From the NCBI GenBank assembly GCA_021732975.1, contig JAKFWC010000004.1, forward strand, positions 1 through 64,000: a stretch of 64,000 bases of DNA, read 5' to 3'. Every line of letters begins with the position of its first letter. Position 1 is the stretch's first letter. This stretch comes from Planctomycetaceae bacterium (GTDB taxonomy: Bacteria; Planctomycetota; Planctomycetia; Planctomycetales; Planctomycetaceae). The notes beneath the pieces are model-generated. The model was given only the letters and a program-made list of their open reading frames with translations, had not been told where the DNA came from and searched no databases. A program made the translations under genes and the position numbers. Positions 36,276-45,280 of this stretch are shown here, piece by piece.

Positions 36276-37562
36276 TCAGGGAAAGGCTTCCACCTGTGCC
36301 AACCCGGCTAGTTCGGTGGCGGTCATCCAGCGAGTTTCCAGAGCGCCAACGTATCCCAACTGCGATTCCACCAACGCCCGCTGCGCCTGCAACAATCGCA
36401 GAAAGTCGAATTGCCCCTGATCGAACGCCTTCTGAATCAGCTTCACGCTTTCCTGAGCCAGTGGAATGATTTTTTCCTCATAGCGGACCACGAGCTGATC
36501 GGCAGCTCGATAGCGTCCCCGCGCCCCCGCCATCTGCTTGGCAATGCCGTTCCTCACCGTGGCGACATTGGCCGAGGCTTTTGTCACGTTGGCAGCCGAG
36601 GCATTGATGTTCCCCTGATTCTTGTTCCACAAAGGAAGCGGTGCGGACAGGTTTAGAATCGCGATATTGTCGTTGCCAACATATTGCCGCATGTAACCGG
36701 CGTTTACGGTGATGTTGGGGAATGGCTCGACTTGCGCCCGTTTCAGGATCAATCGATTTCGATCAACTTCCTGTTCGGCCATGGAAATGTCGGCGTTGTA
36801 CGGAATGTAGCTGTCGATGACAACTTGCTCGGCAAACGGGGCCAGGGAAACTCGCAAGTCCCCTTCAACACGCTGCAATTCCATCTCGGGCGCACCAAGA
36901 CTCGCTGTGAGTTGCTGTAAAGCCGCTGCCAGCGTGGCGTCGGCGTTTTGCAAGGCCACTTCCGCCTTCTCCAGTTCGATCTGAAACAACAGCAAGTCAC
37001 CGCGGGTTCCTTCGCCCGCGTCTTGGAGTCGGGTCGCCGCAGCCTGGGACTTATTGGCGATGCCGACTAACTGCCGCAACACGTCGACCCGTTTTTGACC
37101 GGCGAGAACAGCGTAGTAGCCTTGCCGCGTGTTTGTGAGCAGGTCGAAGCGCGTCCGCACGAACCGGTATTCGGCTTGGAAGACCTCCCGGCAAGCCGCG
37201 GCTTCCGCAAGTTGCAGCTTATGCTTGGTCACGATTTCCTGGCTGAGTTGTCCGAAATATTGGCTGTCTCGGCCGCCCAATTGCTGCGCACCGCCGCTCG
37301 CCACGGGATTGGGATAGAGGCCGGCTTGGTGGGCGCGCCCCCGTGCAGCTTGGACTTCCGCCGCAGCCTGCGTCAGGGTCGGGCTGGTTGACTCGGCAAT
37401 CGAAGTGAGAATTTCGAGTGTGAGACCGGTCTCGGTGTTGGCCACGGGGGCAGGTGGTACCGCAGCCGGTTCATCCGCGGTGACAATAGCGCTGAGTGTG
37501 AATGACAGGCCCAGCATGCCGCTGGCGGCGATGCGAGCCATGAATAAGCGGATGGCAAACAT
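36276..37562 (-). CDS. TolC-family outer membrane efflux protein
   Basis: The protein has 428 aa from ATG 37562, which has a GGGAGGGG ribosome binding site. A signal peptide (ASGMLGLSFTLSAIV) leads into two outer-membrane-efflux repeats. Helical motifs are LTQAAAEVQAARGRAHQAGL, NVNAGYMRQYVGNDNIA-like strands and a C-terminal LLQAQRALVESQLGYVGAL. It forms the trimeric outer-membrane channel of the CusCBA/CzcCBA-type complex with the adaptor and pump encoded downstream. Confidence 0.9.
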   Translation of the reverse strand: MFAIRLFMARIAASGMLGLSFTLSAIVTADEPAAVPPAPVANTETGLTLEILTSIAESTSPTLTQAAAEVQAARGRAHQAGLYPNPVASGGAQQLGGRDSQYFGQLSQEIVTKHKLQLAEAAACREVFQAEYRFVRTRFDLLTNTRQGYYAVLAGQKRVDVLRQLVGIANKSQAAATRLQDAGEGTRGDLLLFQIELEKAEVALQNADATLAAALQQLTASLGAPEMELQRVEGDLRVSLAPFAEQVVIDSYIPYNADISMAEQEVDRNRLILKRAQVEPFPNITVNAGYMRQYVGNDNIAILNLSAPLPLWNKNQGNINASAANVTKASANVATVRNGIAKQMAGARGRYRAADQLVVRYEEKIIPLAQESVKLIQKAFDQGQFDFLRLLQAQRALVESQLGYVGALETRWMTATELAGLAQVEAFP

Positions 37563-37637
37563 GCGTCCCCTCCCTGGGGTCAAGAAAACGGAATTGCCAC
37601 GACCGTCGCGAAGCGATGTCAGAACTCGCCGCGCGGA

Positions 37638-38003
37638 TTATTGGCGCAAGGGAGAAGAACGGGTCGGCCCGGTCGCATAGGCGACGGAAGTATCTCCACT
37701 AACGATCACTCCGGCCGGCAACTGCGTCTGCTCGATGACACTCGCTGTTACGACGATTGCTGGATGGCATGGAACGCCTGATTGATCGCTCTGGAGCGCG
37801 ACAATCGCCGGAATCTTGCATGCGCAATCAGGTTTTGGACTTGGCGACCCTGGGCGTGATTTGTCGTTGCTGTCGTGGTCACAGCAGTCGCATGTTGGCG
37901 CGGTGGTCGATGTCGGTGCTGCTGAAGTCACGAATGCCAACCGTTGCATCCAGCAATCTGGACACGGGATCAAAAGCAGCGCAGTGAGCAACACCCGAAA
38001 CAT
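37638..38003 (-). CDS. Secreted Cys-rich protein of the metal locus (paralogue of the 40625 gene)
   Basis: The 121-aa product starts at ATG 38003 with a signal peptide MFRVLLTALLLIPCPDCW. It is followed by CDCCDHDSND, a Pro/Ser/Lys linker and CACKIPAIVAL. The layout (Cys in the signal end, a Cys cluster, then C-x-C before hydrophobic residues) is shared with the small gene at 40625. Metal binding or thiol chemistry is likely. It precedes the TolC gene by 75 nt and probably heads the efflux transcript. Confidence 0.65.
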   Translation of the reverse strand: MFRVLLTALLLIPCPDCWMQRLAFVTSAAPTSTTAPTCDCCDHDSNDKSRPGSPSPKPDCACKIPAIVALQSDQSGVPCHPAIVVTASVIEQTQLPAGVIVSGDTSVAYATGPTRSSPLRQ

Positions 38004-38158
38004 GGTAATTTCATCGGACACAAGGACGCTTCGATACACATCGTTGCATCGGCAAGTTGTGCTCGATCCTTAAAGATGGAATAGGAGATATGGAAAAACT
38101 GTTACAACCGGCCCAATTCGCCAAGAATCTGAGTGGGGGATCGCTTGCCGAAAACACA

Positions 38159-39367
38159 TCACAATGAGTTCAGAAACGCGAGCAGTTGTTCCTGTTCCCA
38201 CCACTTCAGTCGTTGAAACCGAATGCGAGCCGAGCTCCCTTGTCCGGCATGTTGCAGAATGGCTTCTCTTAGGGTCGTCGCGCGGCCATCGTGGAGGAAA
38301 CTGGGTTGCGTCCGCAGACCCCACAAAGGAGCGGTGCGCATTTCGGTTCCGCGGGCTTGCCCCTGTTCGATTCCGTCACCGAGCGCACTCATATCGTGCA
38401 AAAGGAAATCAGAGTAGGCCGCCACCCGGCGAAATCGAAGTGCCGGGGAGACATGATTGCCGGTGTAGAGCGCTGGCACATGGCAGTCCGCACACCCGAT
38501 GCTCGCGAACAGTTTTTCTCCCTGACGAACAGCGACTGTAATTACACCCCGTGGCGGCGGGGCCAGGAACGTCATGAAGTCGGTGAAGAGGACCACGTCT
38601 TCGATGTCGCCCTCATTGGGATTTCCGACGGGGTTGTATTCCAGCAGGCTGGTGTCGCCTTGTGGCGGGTTCTCGTCGTCTATGAGCCGACCATCCTCGT
38701 CGGGAAGCCACCCCGGTGTCGTGATGCCCATTTCTTCCTTATAGGCGTCGCCGGAAAAATTTGTGAGGTTTGGTACGGCGGCTTTCCATCCAAGCCGACC
38801 GACGCGCCACTGTCCCGTGCGGAGATCGGTGACAAAATTTGGACGTCCTGCAATTTCGGGAGTTCGCAACGCTTGCTTGATCGCCAATCCCACCAGAAGC
38901 ATGTCAGGCACAGCATCAACCAATCCTAAACCAAAGGTTTGCGGCGTTCGTCGCCGCGCGATAATCGTCGCTTCGGCAGGAATCACTTCGCCCACATACA
39001 GATAACCTTCCCGTCCTACGATTCCTTCGGTCTGGATGACGGGGCCCCCTCGTCGCACGAGCGGGTCAAATTGTCGGTTGATCCGCGTACCAATCCGTGT
39101 GGAGAAAATCGCACTACCACCACCAGTTGCCTGATTGTCGTGACACGCCACACAAGAATCGCGATTGAAGACGGGACCGACACCGTCGGCAGTTCCTTCG
39201 ACTTCTTTGAATGCGGCTTTGCCCGCCTGAAACCGGTTCAACTCGCTGGCAGTCAATCCCGGTAGAGGATCACCGAAATCTGTTTGACCGAGTGCCGCCG
39301 CCCACGGGAAGAGCAGCATCAAGACCGGGAGTGTGAAGGATCGGGAACGGCAATGAGTGGATCTCAT
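38159..39367 (-). CDS. DUF1111-type di-haem oxidoreductase
   Basis: The protein has 402 aa. A signal peptide (LPVLMLLFPWAAALGQ) is followed by two c-type haem motifs, CVACH at residues 72-76 and CADCH near residue 300. A DHOR-type GGGSAIFSTRIG block and the terminal SFLHDGRATTLREAILQH helix complete the family pattern. By family it is a periplasmic peroxidase-like or thiol-oxidising di-haem enzyme. Such genes often accompany planctomycete metal and DUF1559 genes. The electron partner is not encoded next to it. Confidence 0.85.
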   Translation of the reverse strand: MRSTHCRSRSFTLPVLMLLFPWAAALGQTDFGDPLPGLTASELNRFQAGKAAFKEVEGTADGVGPVFNRDSCVACHDNQATGGGSAIFSTRIGTRINRQFDPLVRRGGPVIQTEGIVGREGYLYVGEVIPAEATIIARRRTPQTFGLGLVDAVPDMLLVGLAIKQALRTPEIAGRPNFVTDLRTGQWRVGRLGWKAAVPNLTNFSGDAYKEEMGITTPGWLPDEDGRLIDDENPPQGDTSLLEYNPVGNPNEGDIEDVVLFTDFMTFLAPPPRGVITVAVRQGEKLFASIGCADCHVPALYTGNHVSPALRFRRVAAYSDFLLHDMSALGDGIEQGQARGTEMRTAPLWGLRTQPSFLHDGRATTLREAILQHAGQGSSARIRFQRLKWWEQEQLLAFLNSL

Positions 39368-39445
39368 CGAGGAAGCTCTCTGATGGAGGAGGGATTCTGC
39401 GCGGACAACGAGCGCATTTAGAATTTCGATGGGGCGTTTTCGGGC

Positions 39446-40459
39446 CTAGAAATCGCCGATCACTTCGCCGCCGGCGCGAGTCCCCAACCGTTGCCAGACT
39501 TGCCGATCGATGTTCTCACTGACCGCACGTACTGAACCGTCCATCAGGAGTGCATGAACGATGCCCTCATGATGGCTCCGTGTCGGTAGCGCGGCGTAAG
39601 TCACGCGCGTGGCATGGGTGCCTTCGCGCCAGGAGACAAAGTCGATGTCGTATTGGGCACCGGCCACGGTGTAGGGCAGCCGCGCGTTCGGACCGAAAGT
39701 CGTGGTGAAGCCGCTTTGCTGACAAAGCCCATCGGCCCATTCGGTGTGTCCCGTGTTGAGTTGCAGGGAAGTGCCGATGCAACATCCGTCGCCGGTTAGT
39801 CCGGAAGCGAAGGACTCACTCGTCGGTGGCGTCGCCCCCGGATCGGTTCCAGTGTTTCGCACATAGGGTGTGAACGCCTTGGCCTCGGCAGTGCAGAGCG
39901 TGTTGGTCATCCCGTCGGTAAAGTCGGCTGGTCGCATCTTGCTGTTCGGAAAGAAGGCACCATCGCTGCCGCTGCCGTTGGTGGGGTCATAAATCTTCCA
40001 TGTGCCAAAGTTGACCACATAGTTGGCCGGGTAGTCGCGGGGGACACCCGTCGCGGGATTGACACGCGTCACGTCATTCGGCTCGCTGGGACACAGATAG
40101 AGGGGGACGCGGGTCGTCGCCACGTTGACCTGCGTTGAATAGGCGACGTTCCAGTTGACCAGATTCTGCAAGTTCGCCTGGTCAAGATGGGGCAGGATGC
40201 GAGCAAACACCGACCATTGCCCACCCACGGTTGTGGTGACGCCGGGCACAGCCGCGTAGCTCGGCGGAAAGGCCGTGAAGGCATCTTGGTAGTTGTGTAG
40301 CCCCAAGCCGATCTGTTTGAGATTGTTCCGGCACTGCGTCCGCCGGGCAGCTTCCCGAGCTTGCTGAACAGCGGGAAGCAGCAATGCGATCAGAATCGCG
40401 ATAATCGCAATGACAACAAGGAGTTCGATCAGAGTGAACGCTCGGCGACCGGCTTGCAT
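39446..40459 (-). CDS. DUF1559 protein with type IV pilin-like leader
   Basis: The protein has 337 aa from ATG 40459, where the N-terminal methylation/prepilin motif begins (MQAGRRAFTLIELLVVIAII). Cleavage is expected after the short basic leader. The family hallmark block follows (LPAVQQAREAARRTQCRNNL), then HNYQDAFTAFPPSY. The C-terminus holds the H-x-G-G-like VHALLMDGSVRAVSENI. These proteins are expanded in planctomycetes and resemble pseudopilins or surface proteins. It is probably secreted by a type II-like apparatus encoded elsewhere. Confidence 0.92.
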   Translation of the reverse strand: MQAGRRAFTLIELLVVIAIIAILIALLLPAVQQAREAARRTQCRNNLKQIGLGLHNYQDAFTAFPPSYAAVPGVTTTVGGQWSVFARILPHLDQANLQNLVNWNVAYSTQVNVATTRVPLYLCPSEPNDVTRVNPATGVPRDYPANYVVNFGTWKIYDPTNGSGSDGAFFPNSKMRPADFTDGMTNTLCTAEAKAFTPYVRNTGTDPGATPPTSESFASGLTGDGCCIGTSLQLNTGHTEWADGLCQQSGFTTTFGPNARLPYTVAGAQYDIDFVSWREGTHATRVTYAALPTRSHHEGIVHALLMDGSVRAVSENIDRQVWQRLGTRAGGEVIGDF

Positions 40460-40487
40460 TTCCTGTTTCCTCAACTTTTTTTTCGTG

Positions 40488-40504
40488 AAACAATATAATT
40501 GTTT
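40488..40504. promoter_or_regulatory. AT-rich perfect dyad in the divergent promoter region
   Basis: AAACAATATAATTGTTT is a 7+7 bp perfect inverted repeat around a 3-bp centre, located 29 nt upstream of the DUF1559 start and about 120 nt before the divergent Cys-rich gene. It could be an operator or part of the promoter. No regulator gene was seen in the window. Confidence 0.35.
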
Positions 40505-40624
40505 TTGATTGATCGAAAATAGCGTTGCGGCGTTGGTCTCACAAGGGAAGGTCAACATTTTCTAAGAGCGACTGCGGAGAAGTTGGGATTGCTGTCGCTG
40601 GCCTCGACCGATAGAGTCGGAAGA

Positions 40625-41011
40625 ATGCGTCACTTGTTGCTCATCCTGTCGATGCTCGCCAGCCTCCTTGTCTGCCCCTTTGATTGCATGGGGCGAATGG
40701 CAGAGGGTCAGGGCACGCTCACGGCCGGCGGCGAGTGTTGTTGTTGCTCCCGCTGCAACACGAATTCGGACGAACCTCGCGAGCCAAATTCAGACGGTCA
40801 GCGTTGCGACTGCATCTGCAATGGTGCGGTTCTCACCGACAGCATCTCGATTTCTTTCGACCAGTCGGTCACTTGGGGAACTGGGGCTGCTGATGTTGCC
40901 ATTCCCCTTGAATTGAGCATTGCCGCAGCATGTCATGAAAACAATGACGCTATCGGCCGGATGCGACTAGGGCGGTCGCGCCATCTTGCGCTGCATTCTT
41001 TGCAGGTCTAG
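40625..41011 (+). CDS. Secreted Cys-rich protein (paralogue of the 37638 gene)
   Basis: The 128-aa product starts at ATG 40625 with a signal peptide MRHLLLILSMLASLLVCPFD. CCCCSRCNTN and CDCICNGAVL follow, separated by an acidic linker. The order matches that of the Cys-rich protein at 37638. Six to eight closely spaced Cys suggest metal or redox binding. It is the first gene of the plus-strand ABC/efflux locus, divergent from the DUF1559 gene. Confidence 0.6.
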   Translation: MRHLLLILSMLASLLVCPFDCMGRMAEGQGTLTAGGECCCCSRCNTNSDEPREPNSDGQRCDCICNGAVLTDSISISFDQSVTWGTGAADVAIPLELSIAAACHENNDAIGRMRLGRSRHLALHSLQV

Positions 41012-41177
41012 GCGCGTCCTGATCGAGCGCTCGAGTGTCCCAACGGCCCCGCCATTCTGGCCCGCGGTGATCGCCTAGCGCCGCGCCATCTTTGCTGCTA
41101 CTAAGTCGTCGATGGGATCGTGCCTCTTGTCGCGACGGAATGGTTCCAGCCTCTCCGCTTTCATGTGATCGATCCCC

Positions 41178-42347
41178 ATGTTGATGTTTCGACCACTTCC
41201 CTGGGATTACGGCGTCCGCAACCTGTTGCGACGGCCCGGTCGTAGCGCGCTCACGCTGCTGGGGTTGGGCACGGTGGTATTTCTGGTGTTCTTGGTGGTG
41301 GCATTCGTCCGCGGGTTAGAAACTTCACTGGCGGTCAGCGGCGACCCGCTGGTGGTCCTCGTGCATTCGCTCGGGGCGGGTGAGAACATTGAAAATTCCA
41401 CGATTCCCGGCCAAGGGGCCGGTGTGCTCTCCGCCAGCTTAGGGCGGGTCGAGACGCGCTATCGCCAGAAGCACGTATCTCCCGAGTTGTACCTGGGAAC
41501 GGAGATCACGACGGAATCTGTGAAGGAACCGGCGATGGGGCTTGTCCGGGGCGTCACGCTCGTTGCTCCGCTCGTCCGTCGTCAGTTTCAATTGATTGAA
41601 GGAACATGGCCCGCCGCGGGGGAAGTGATTGTGGGGCGACTGGCCGCGGCCAAGTTGGGGTGTGATCCAGCCGAACTGGTCATCGGTCGCACGGTGCGGA
41701 TCGAAGGTCGCCCGTGGAAAATCAGTGGACGCTTTGCCGCGGCAGGGGCGGCGTTTGAATCGGAAATCTGGTGCCTCGTCGATGACCTGCAACAGGCGAT
41801 GAAGCGACAAGACTTGAGCCTCGTCGCCGTCGCGGTCAGTGAACCAAAAGGTCTCGCCGATGTCAGCGAGTTCTGCAAAGAACGTGTCGATCTCGAATGG
41901 GAGGCGACTCCCGAAATGAATTATTACGCCTCGCTGCAAACGCACTACGGTCCGGTTCGCAGCGTCGCGTGGTTGATCGTGCTGCTGGTGTCCGGGGCAG
42001 GAGCTTTTGCCGGACTCAACACGATGTACGGGGCCATCGTGGGGCGGGTTCGCGAGTTGGCCATGCTGCAAACGATCGGATTTTCGCGAAGGGCCATTGC
42101 CCTCAGCATTGTGCAAGAGGGGGTGCTGTTAGCCGCGGCTGGTTCGTTGCTGGCGGCAGCAGTCGCGCTGCCACTGCTCAACGGCTTGGCCGTGCGGTTT
42201 ACGATGGGAGCATTCACGCTGCGATTGGACAGCGTGTCATTGTTATACGGGTTATCCACGGGGCTGGCGATTGGCGTGTTGGGTTCACTCCCACCTGCCT
42301 GGCGAGCGTTACGGATGCCCGTAGTGGATGGCCTCAAAGCCATCTGA
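41178..42347 (+). CDS. FtsX-like ABC transporter permease
   Basis: The protein has 389 aa. An N-terminal membrane helix ([19 protein letters not shown]) is followed by a periplasmic domain of about 200 residues and three C-terminal helices ([40 protein letters not shown], then a final pair). A conserved [12 protein letters not shown] turn lies between helices. This is the MacB/LolC-type permease fold with a large extracytoplasmic loop. It probably pairs with the permease at 45281 and the ATPase at 44579. Confidence 0.88.
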   Translation: MLMFRPLPWDYGVRNLLRRPGRSALTLLGLGTVVFLVFLVVAFVRGLETSLAVSGDPLVVLVHSLGAGENIENSTIPGQGAGVLSASLGRVETRYRQKHVSPELYLGTEITTESVKEPAMGLVRGVTLVAPLVRRQFQLIEGTWPAAGEVIVGRLAAAKLGCDPAELVIGRTVRIEGRPWKISGRFAAAGAAFESEIWCLVDDLQQAMKRQDLSLVAVAVSEPKGLADVSEFCKERVDLEWEATPEMNYYASLQTHYGPVRSVAWLIVLLVSGAGAFAGLNTMYGAIVGRVRELAMLQTIGFSRRAIALSIVQEGVLLAAAGSLLAAAVALPLLNGLAVRFTMGAFTLRLDSVSLLYGLSTGLAIGVLGSLPPAWRALRMPVVDGLKAI

Positions 42348-42375
42348 TTTTCACTTTCAACCGAAGGAAGAGACC

Positions 42376-42921
42376 ATGTCGAAGGGGATTTGGGCAACAT
42401 TGATGAGCTTGGCGTTGGCCGTCCTGGGGTGCGGGCAATCCACCACGGTTCCGACAACGCAAACGGCCGCCACACCAGCAACCGCTTCCGCGGCGGGCAT
42501 GGCGATGCTGTTGAATGAGCAACCCGTGGATGCGAAGCCCGTCGCCGATGTGCGCGAGTCGGCTGAAGACGGTGTCGACGTGACGATCCTGGGGCGCATC
42601 GGCGGTGGGGCGAGCCCGTGGGTTGAGGGGCGTGCGGCCTTCACGATTGTCGATCCGAAATTAAATCCGTGCCATCCGAGTGAAGGCTGTCCGACCCCGT
42701 GGGATTACTGCTGCTCGACCGATCAACTCCCGAAGAACCGGGCGATGATCAAGGTTGTCGACGCCGCGGGTGGCACGGTCGAAGAGGATGCCCGAAAACT
42801 GCTGGGATTGAAAGAGCTGCAAACGGTCGTTGTGAAGGGAAAAGCCAAGCGGGACGAAGCGGGAAATCTCACAGTCCTCGCGAGCGGTGTGTTCGTCGTC
42901 CCTGAAACAGAAGCGAAATAG
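42376..42921 (+). CDS. Lipoprotein with OB-fold-like domain
   Basis: ATG 42376 has GAAGGAAGAG just upstream; the longer frame to 42328 overlaps the permease. The 181-aa product has a lipobox (LALAVLGC), so it is probably lipid-anchored. The mature part (VDVTILGRIGGGASPW, FTIVDPKLNPCH, VVVKGKAKRDEAGNLTVLA) resembles a small OB-fold domain, with CCSTD and CHPSEGC giving four to five Cys. A role as accessory lipoprotein of the exporter or as metal/redox protein is inference. Confidence 0.65.
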   Translation: MSKGIWATLMSLALAVLGCGQSTTVPTTQTAATPATASAAGMAMLLNEQPVDAKPVADVRESAEDGVDVTILGRIGGGASPWVEGRAAFTIVDPKLNPCHPSEGCPTPWDYCCSTDQLPKNRAMIKVVDAAGGTVEEDARKLLGLKELQTVVVKGKAKRDEAGNLTVLASGVFVVPETEAK

Positions 42922-42941
42922 TCTTGGCAGGGGTTCGTCCG

Positions 42942-44567
42942 ATGACGACACCGGTGAATCTTCAGGAATTGGCGGTTGAGCGAGCGCCGCGCTCTTCCAG
43001 GCGCGGCGCTCATCGTCCGCGACATATCTCGACGCGCTATGTCGCACCCGTGGTCATCCTCAGCGGGTTCGCCGGCGTGCTGGGCTGGTCACTGCGCGAC
43101 AGCCTGTGGCCAGCGAAACCCGTGACGGTCGTAACAGTGATGGCCAGCCGGTCGGAAGTGGTGGTCGCCGACACACCGCTCTTTCAAGCGGCGGGTTGGG
43201 TTGAGCCCCGACCACAACCGGTCGTCGTCTCCGCTCTGACGGAAGGAATCGTTGAGGAGATGCTGGTCGTCGAGGGTCAGCCCGTGGAAGCGGGGCAGGT
43301 CATCGCGCGCCTCATTCGCCGCGATGCGGAAATCGAACTGGAACGCGCCGAAGCGGATGTCCGTCTGCGCGAAGCAGAAGTCCTCTCGGCGCGGGCCGCT
43401 TTGGCAGCCGCAAAGACACTCTTTGACGAACCGATTTCGTTGCAGGCAGTGCTAGCCGATGCCGAAGCAACGTTGACGAAGATCGAAACGGAACTCGCGC
43501 GGCTTCCCTCCTCCGTCCGTGGTGCCGAGGCACGCCGAGAGTTTGCAGAGCAAGAACTGGCAAGCAAAGAGAAAGCCCTCGATGCCGTCCCCGCCATCAC
43601 CGTGCAACGGGCCAGAAGTGATCTGGAGACGGCACTCGCCACACTGGATGAGCACCGTCAGCAAGCCAAATCGCTGGAACGCGAGCGACAGGCTTCGGCC
43701 AAACGGCGCGATGTCCTGCGGCGACAGTTGGAATTGAAAGTTGATGAAACCCGACAAGTCGCCGAGATGCAGGCCAAGGTCCAAGCAGCCGAAGCTCAGG
43801 TACAACAAGCCCGTGCCGTGCGTGATGCTGCCCGTCTCAAGCTCGAACGGACCGAAGTGAAATCCCGCACAGCAGGAAATATCCTGGCGCTGGTGGCCAA
43901 ACCCGGAAGTCGGCTGATGGGAATCAATCAGGCAGCGGCTCACGACGCCAGCACCGTTGTCACGATGTACGATCCTCAACGTTTGCAGGTCCGTGCCGAC
44001 GTGCGGCTGGATGATGTTCCGCAAGTTCTGACCGGCCAGACCGTGTGGATCGAAACACCCGCCAGTCCGCATCCGCTGATGGGTCACGTCCTGTTCGCCA
44101 CAGCTCTTACGGACATTCAGAAGAATACGTTGCAAGTGAAACTCACGATTGATGACCCACCGCCAGTTTTGAAGCCAGACATGCTCGTACAGGTGACGTT
44201 TCTGGCTCCTCCCCGACCGAATGTTGAGGGCCGTACGCCCCCGTTGCGATTGCTTGCGCCGCGCGAAGTCGTCCAGGGTTCGGGCAGCGAAGCGACCGTG
44301 TGGCTTGCCGACCAAACATCGGGGACAGCCCGGTTACGACGCGTTACAGTCGGCACGGCAACATCGGATGGTCAGATTGAAGTTGTTGCTGGCGTGAATG
44401 TCGGCGATCGATTGATTGCCGGAGGGCGGGAATCGCTCGTCGACGGTGCACGGATTCGCGTGACAGGCAGCGACCCGACCTTGGGACACGACTCTCAGGC
44501 AACGCCCTCGACAGGCAACGCGCCGGTCAAGTCGTCGCAAATTCATCGCCACGGCGCGAAAGAGTGA
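42942..44567 (+). CDS. HlyD/MacA-type membrane-fusion adaptor
   Basis: The product has 541 aa from ATG 42942 (a TTG at 42924 is also in frame). One membrane helix ([17 protein letters not shown]) is followed by a lipoyl-like half ([19 protein letters not shown]). A long coiled coil of about 200 residues comes next, rich in E/A/K/R heptads ([20 protein letters not shown]). The second lipoyl half and a barrel domain follow ([25 protein letters not shown]). It bridges the inner-membrane permeases to an outer-membrane channel. No TolC gene lies nearby, so the channel at 36276 may be shared. Confidence 0.87.
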   Translation: MTTPVNLQELAVERAPRSSRRGAHRPRHISTRYVAPVVILSGFAGVLGWSLRDSLWPAKPVTVVTVMASRSEVVVADTPLFQAAGWVEPRPQPVVVSALTEGIVEEMLVVEGQPVEAGQVIARLIRRDAEIELERAEADVRLREAEVLSARAALAAAKTLFDEPISLQAVLADAEATLTKIETELARLPSSVRGAEARREFAEQELASKEKALDAVPAITVQRARSDLETALATLDEHRQQAKSLERERQASAKRRDVLRRQLELKVDETRQVAEMQAKVQAAEAQVQQARAVRDAARLKLERTEVKSRTAGNILALVAKPGSRLMGINQAAAHDASTVVTMYDPQRLQVRADVRLDDVPQVLTGQTVWIETPASPHPLMGHVLFATALTDIQKNTLQVKLTIDDPPPVLKPDMLVQVTFLAPPRPNVEGRTPPLRLLAPREVVQGSGSEATVWLADQTSGTARLRRVTVGTATSDGQIEVVAGVNVGDRLIAGGRESLVDGARIRVTGSDPTLGHDSQATPSTGNAPVKSSQIHRHGAKE

Positions 44568-44578
44568 AGGAAGCGTCC

Positions 44579-45277
44579 ATGTCCCTGGTTGAAGTCCAGC
44601 AGATCACCAAAGAATACATCAAGGGCGACCAGAAGATCGCGCCGCTCAAGAATGCTGATCTCACGATCGAACGCGGGGAATTCGTGTCGCTGATGGGAGC
44701 CAGCGGCTCGGGCAAAAGCACGCTGTTAAATCTGATTGCAGGCATCGACCGGCCGACATCGGGGCAGATTCTTGTCGATGGTGAAATCATCACGCAATTG
44801 TCGCGTACACGCCTCGCTCGCTGGCGGACCGAGAACGTCGGGTACATCTTCCAGATGCACAATCTCGTGCCGGTGTTGACGGCCTACGAAAACATCGAAC
44901 TGCCACTGCTGCTCCTGGGACTATCATCCCGCGATCGCGAAAAACGGGTGAACATTGCGCTGGAAGCCGTTTCGCTGACCGACCGGGCCGACCACTATCC
45001 TCGGCAGCTTTCCGGTGGACAGGAACAACGGGTTGGCATCGCGCGGGCTCTCGTTGCGAATCCTACCATCATTGTGGCGGATGAACCCACGGGCGATCTC
45101 GACGCGGAAACGACCGAACAGATTCTAGCCCTGCTGCAGCGTCTCAACACCGAGTTGGGTATGACCCTGCTAATGGTCACTCACGATCCCAATGCGGCAC
45201 TGATTGCCACGCGCCGCCTACGATTGGAAAAGGGCGTGTTCTTCGAGTCACTACCGGCCACTGCCGGAAGGATTTAA
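44579..45277 (+). CDS. LolD/MacB-type ABC ATPase
   Basis: The protein has 232 aa from ATG 44579 with AAGGAAG upstream. Walker [11 protein letters not shown]-loop ([17 protein letters not shown]), signature LSGGQEQR, Walker [13 protein letters not shown] and the H-loop MVTHDPN are all present. It powers the two FtsX-like permeases and sits between the adaptor (11 nt upstream) and the second permease (3 nt downstream). Confidence 0.95.
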   Translation: MSLVEVQQITKEYIKGDQKIAPLKNADLTIERGEFVSLMGASGSGKSTLLNLIAGIDRPTSGQILVDGEIITQLSRTRLARWRTENVGYIFQMHNLVPVLTAYENIELPLLLLGLSSRDREKRVNIALEAVSLTDRADHYPRQLSGGQEQRVGIARALVANPTIIVADEPTGDLDAETTEQILALLQRLNTELGMTLLMVTHDPNAALIATRRLRLEKGVFFESLPATAGRI

Positions 45278-45280
45278 GAC

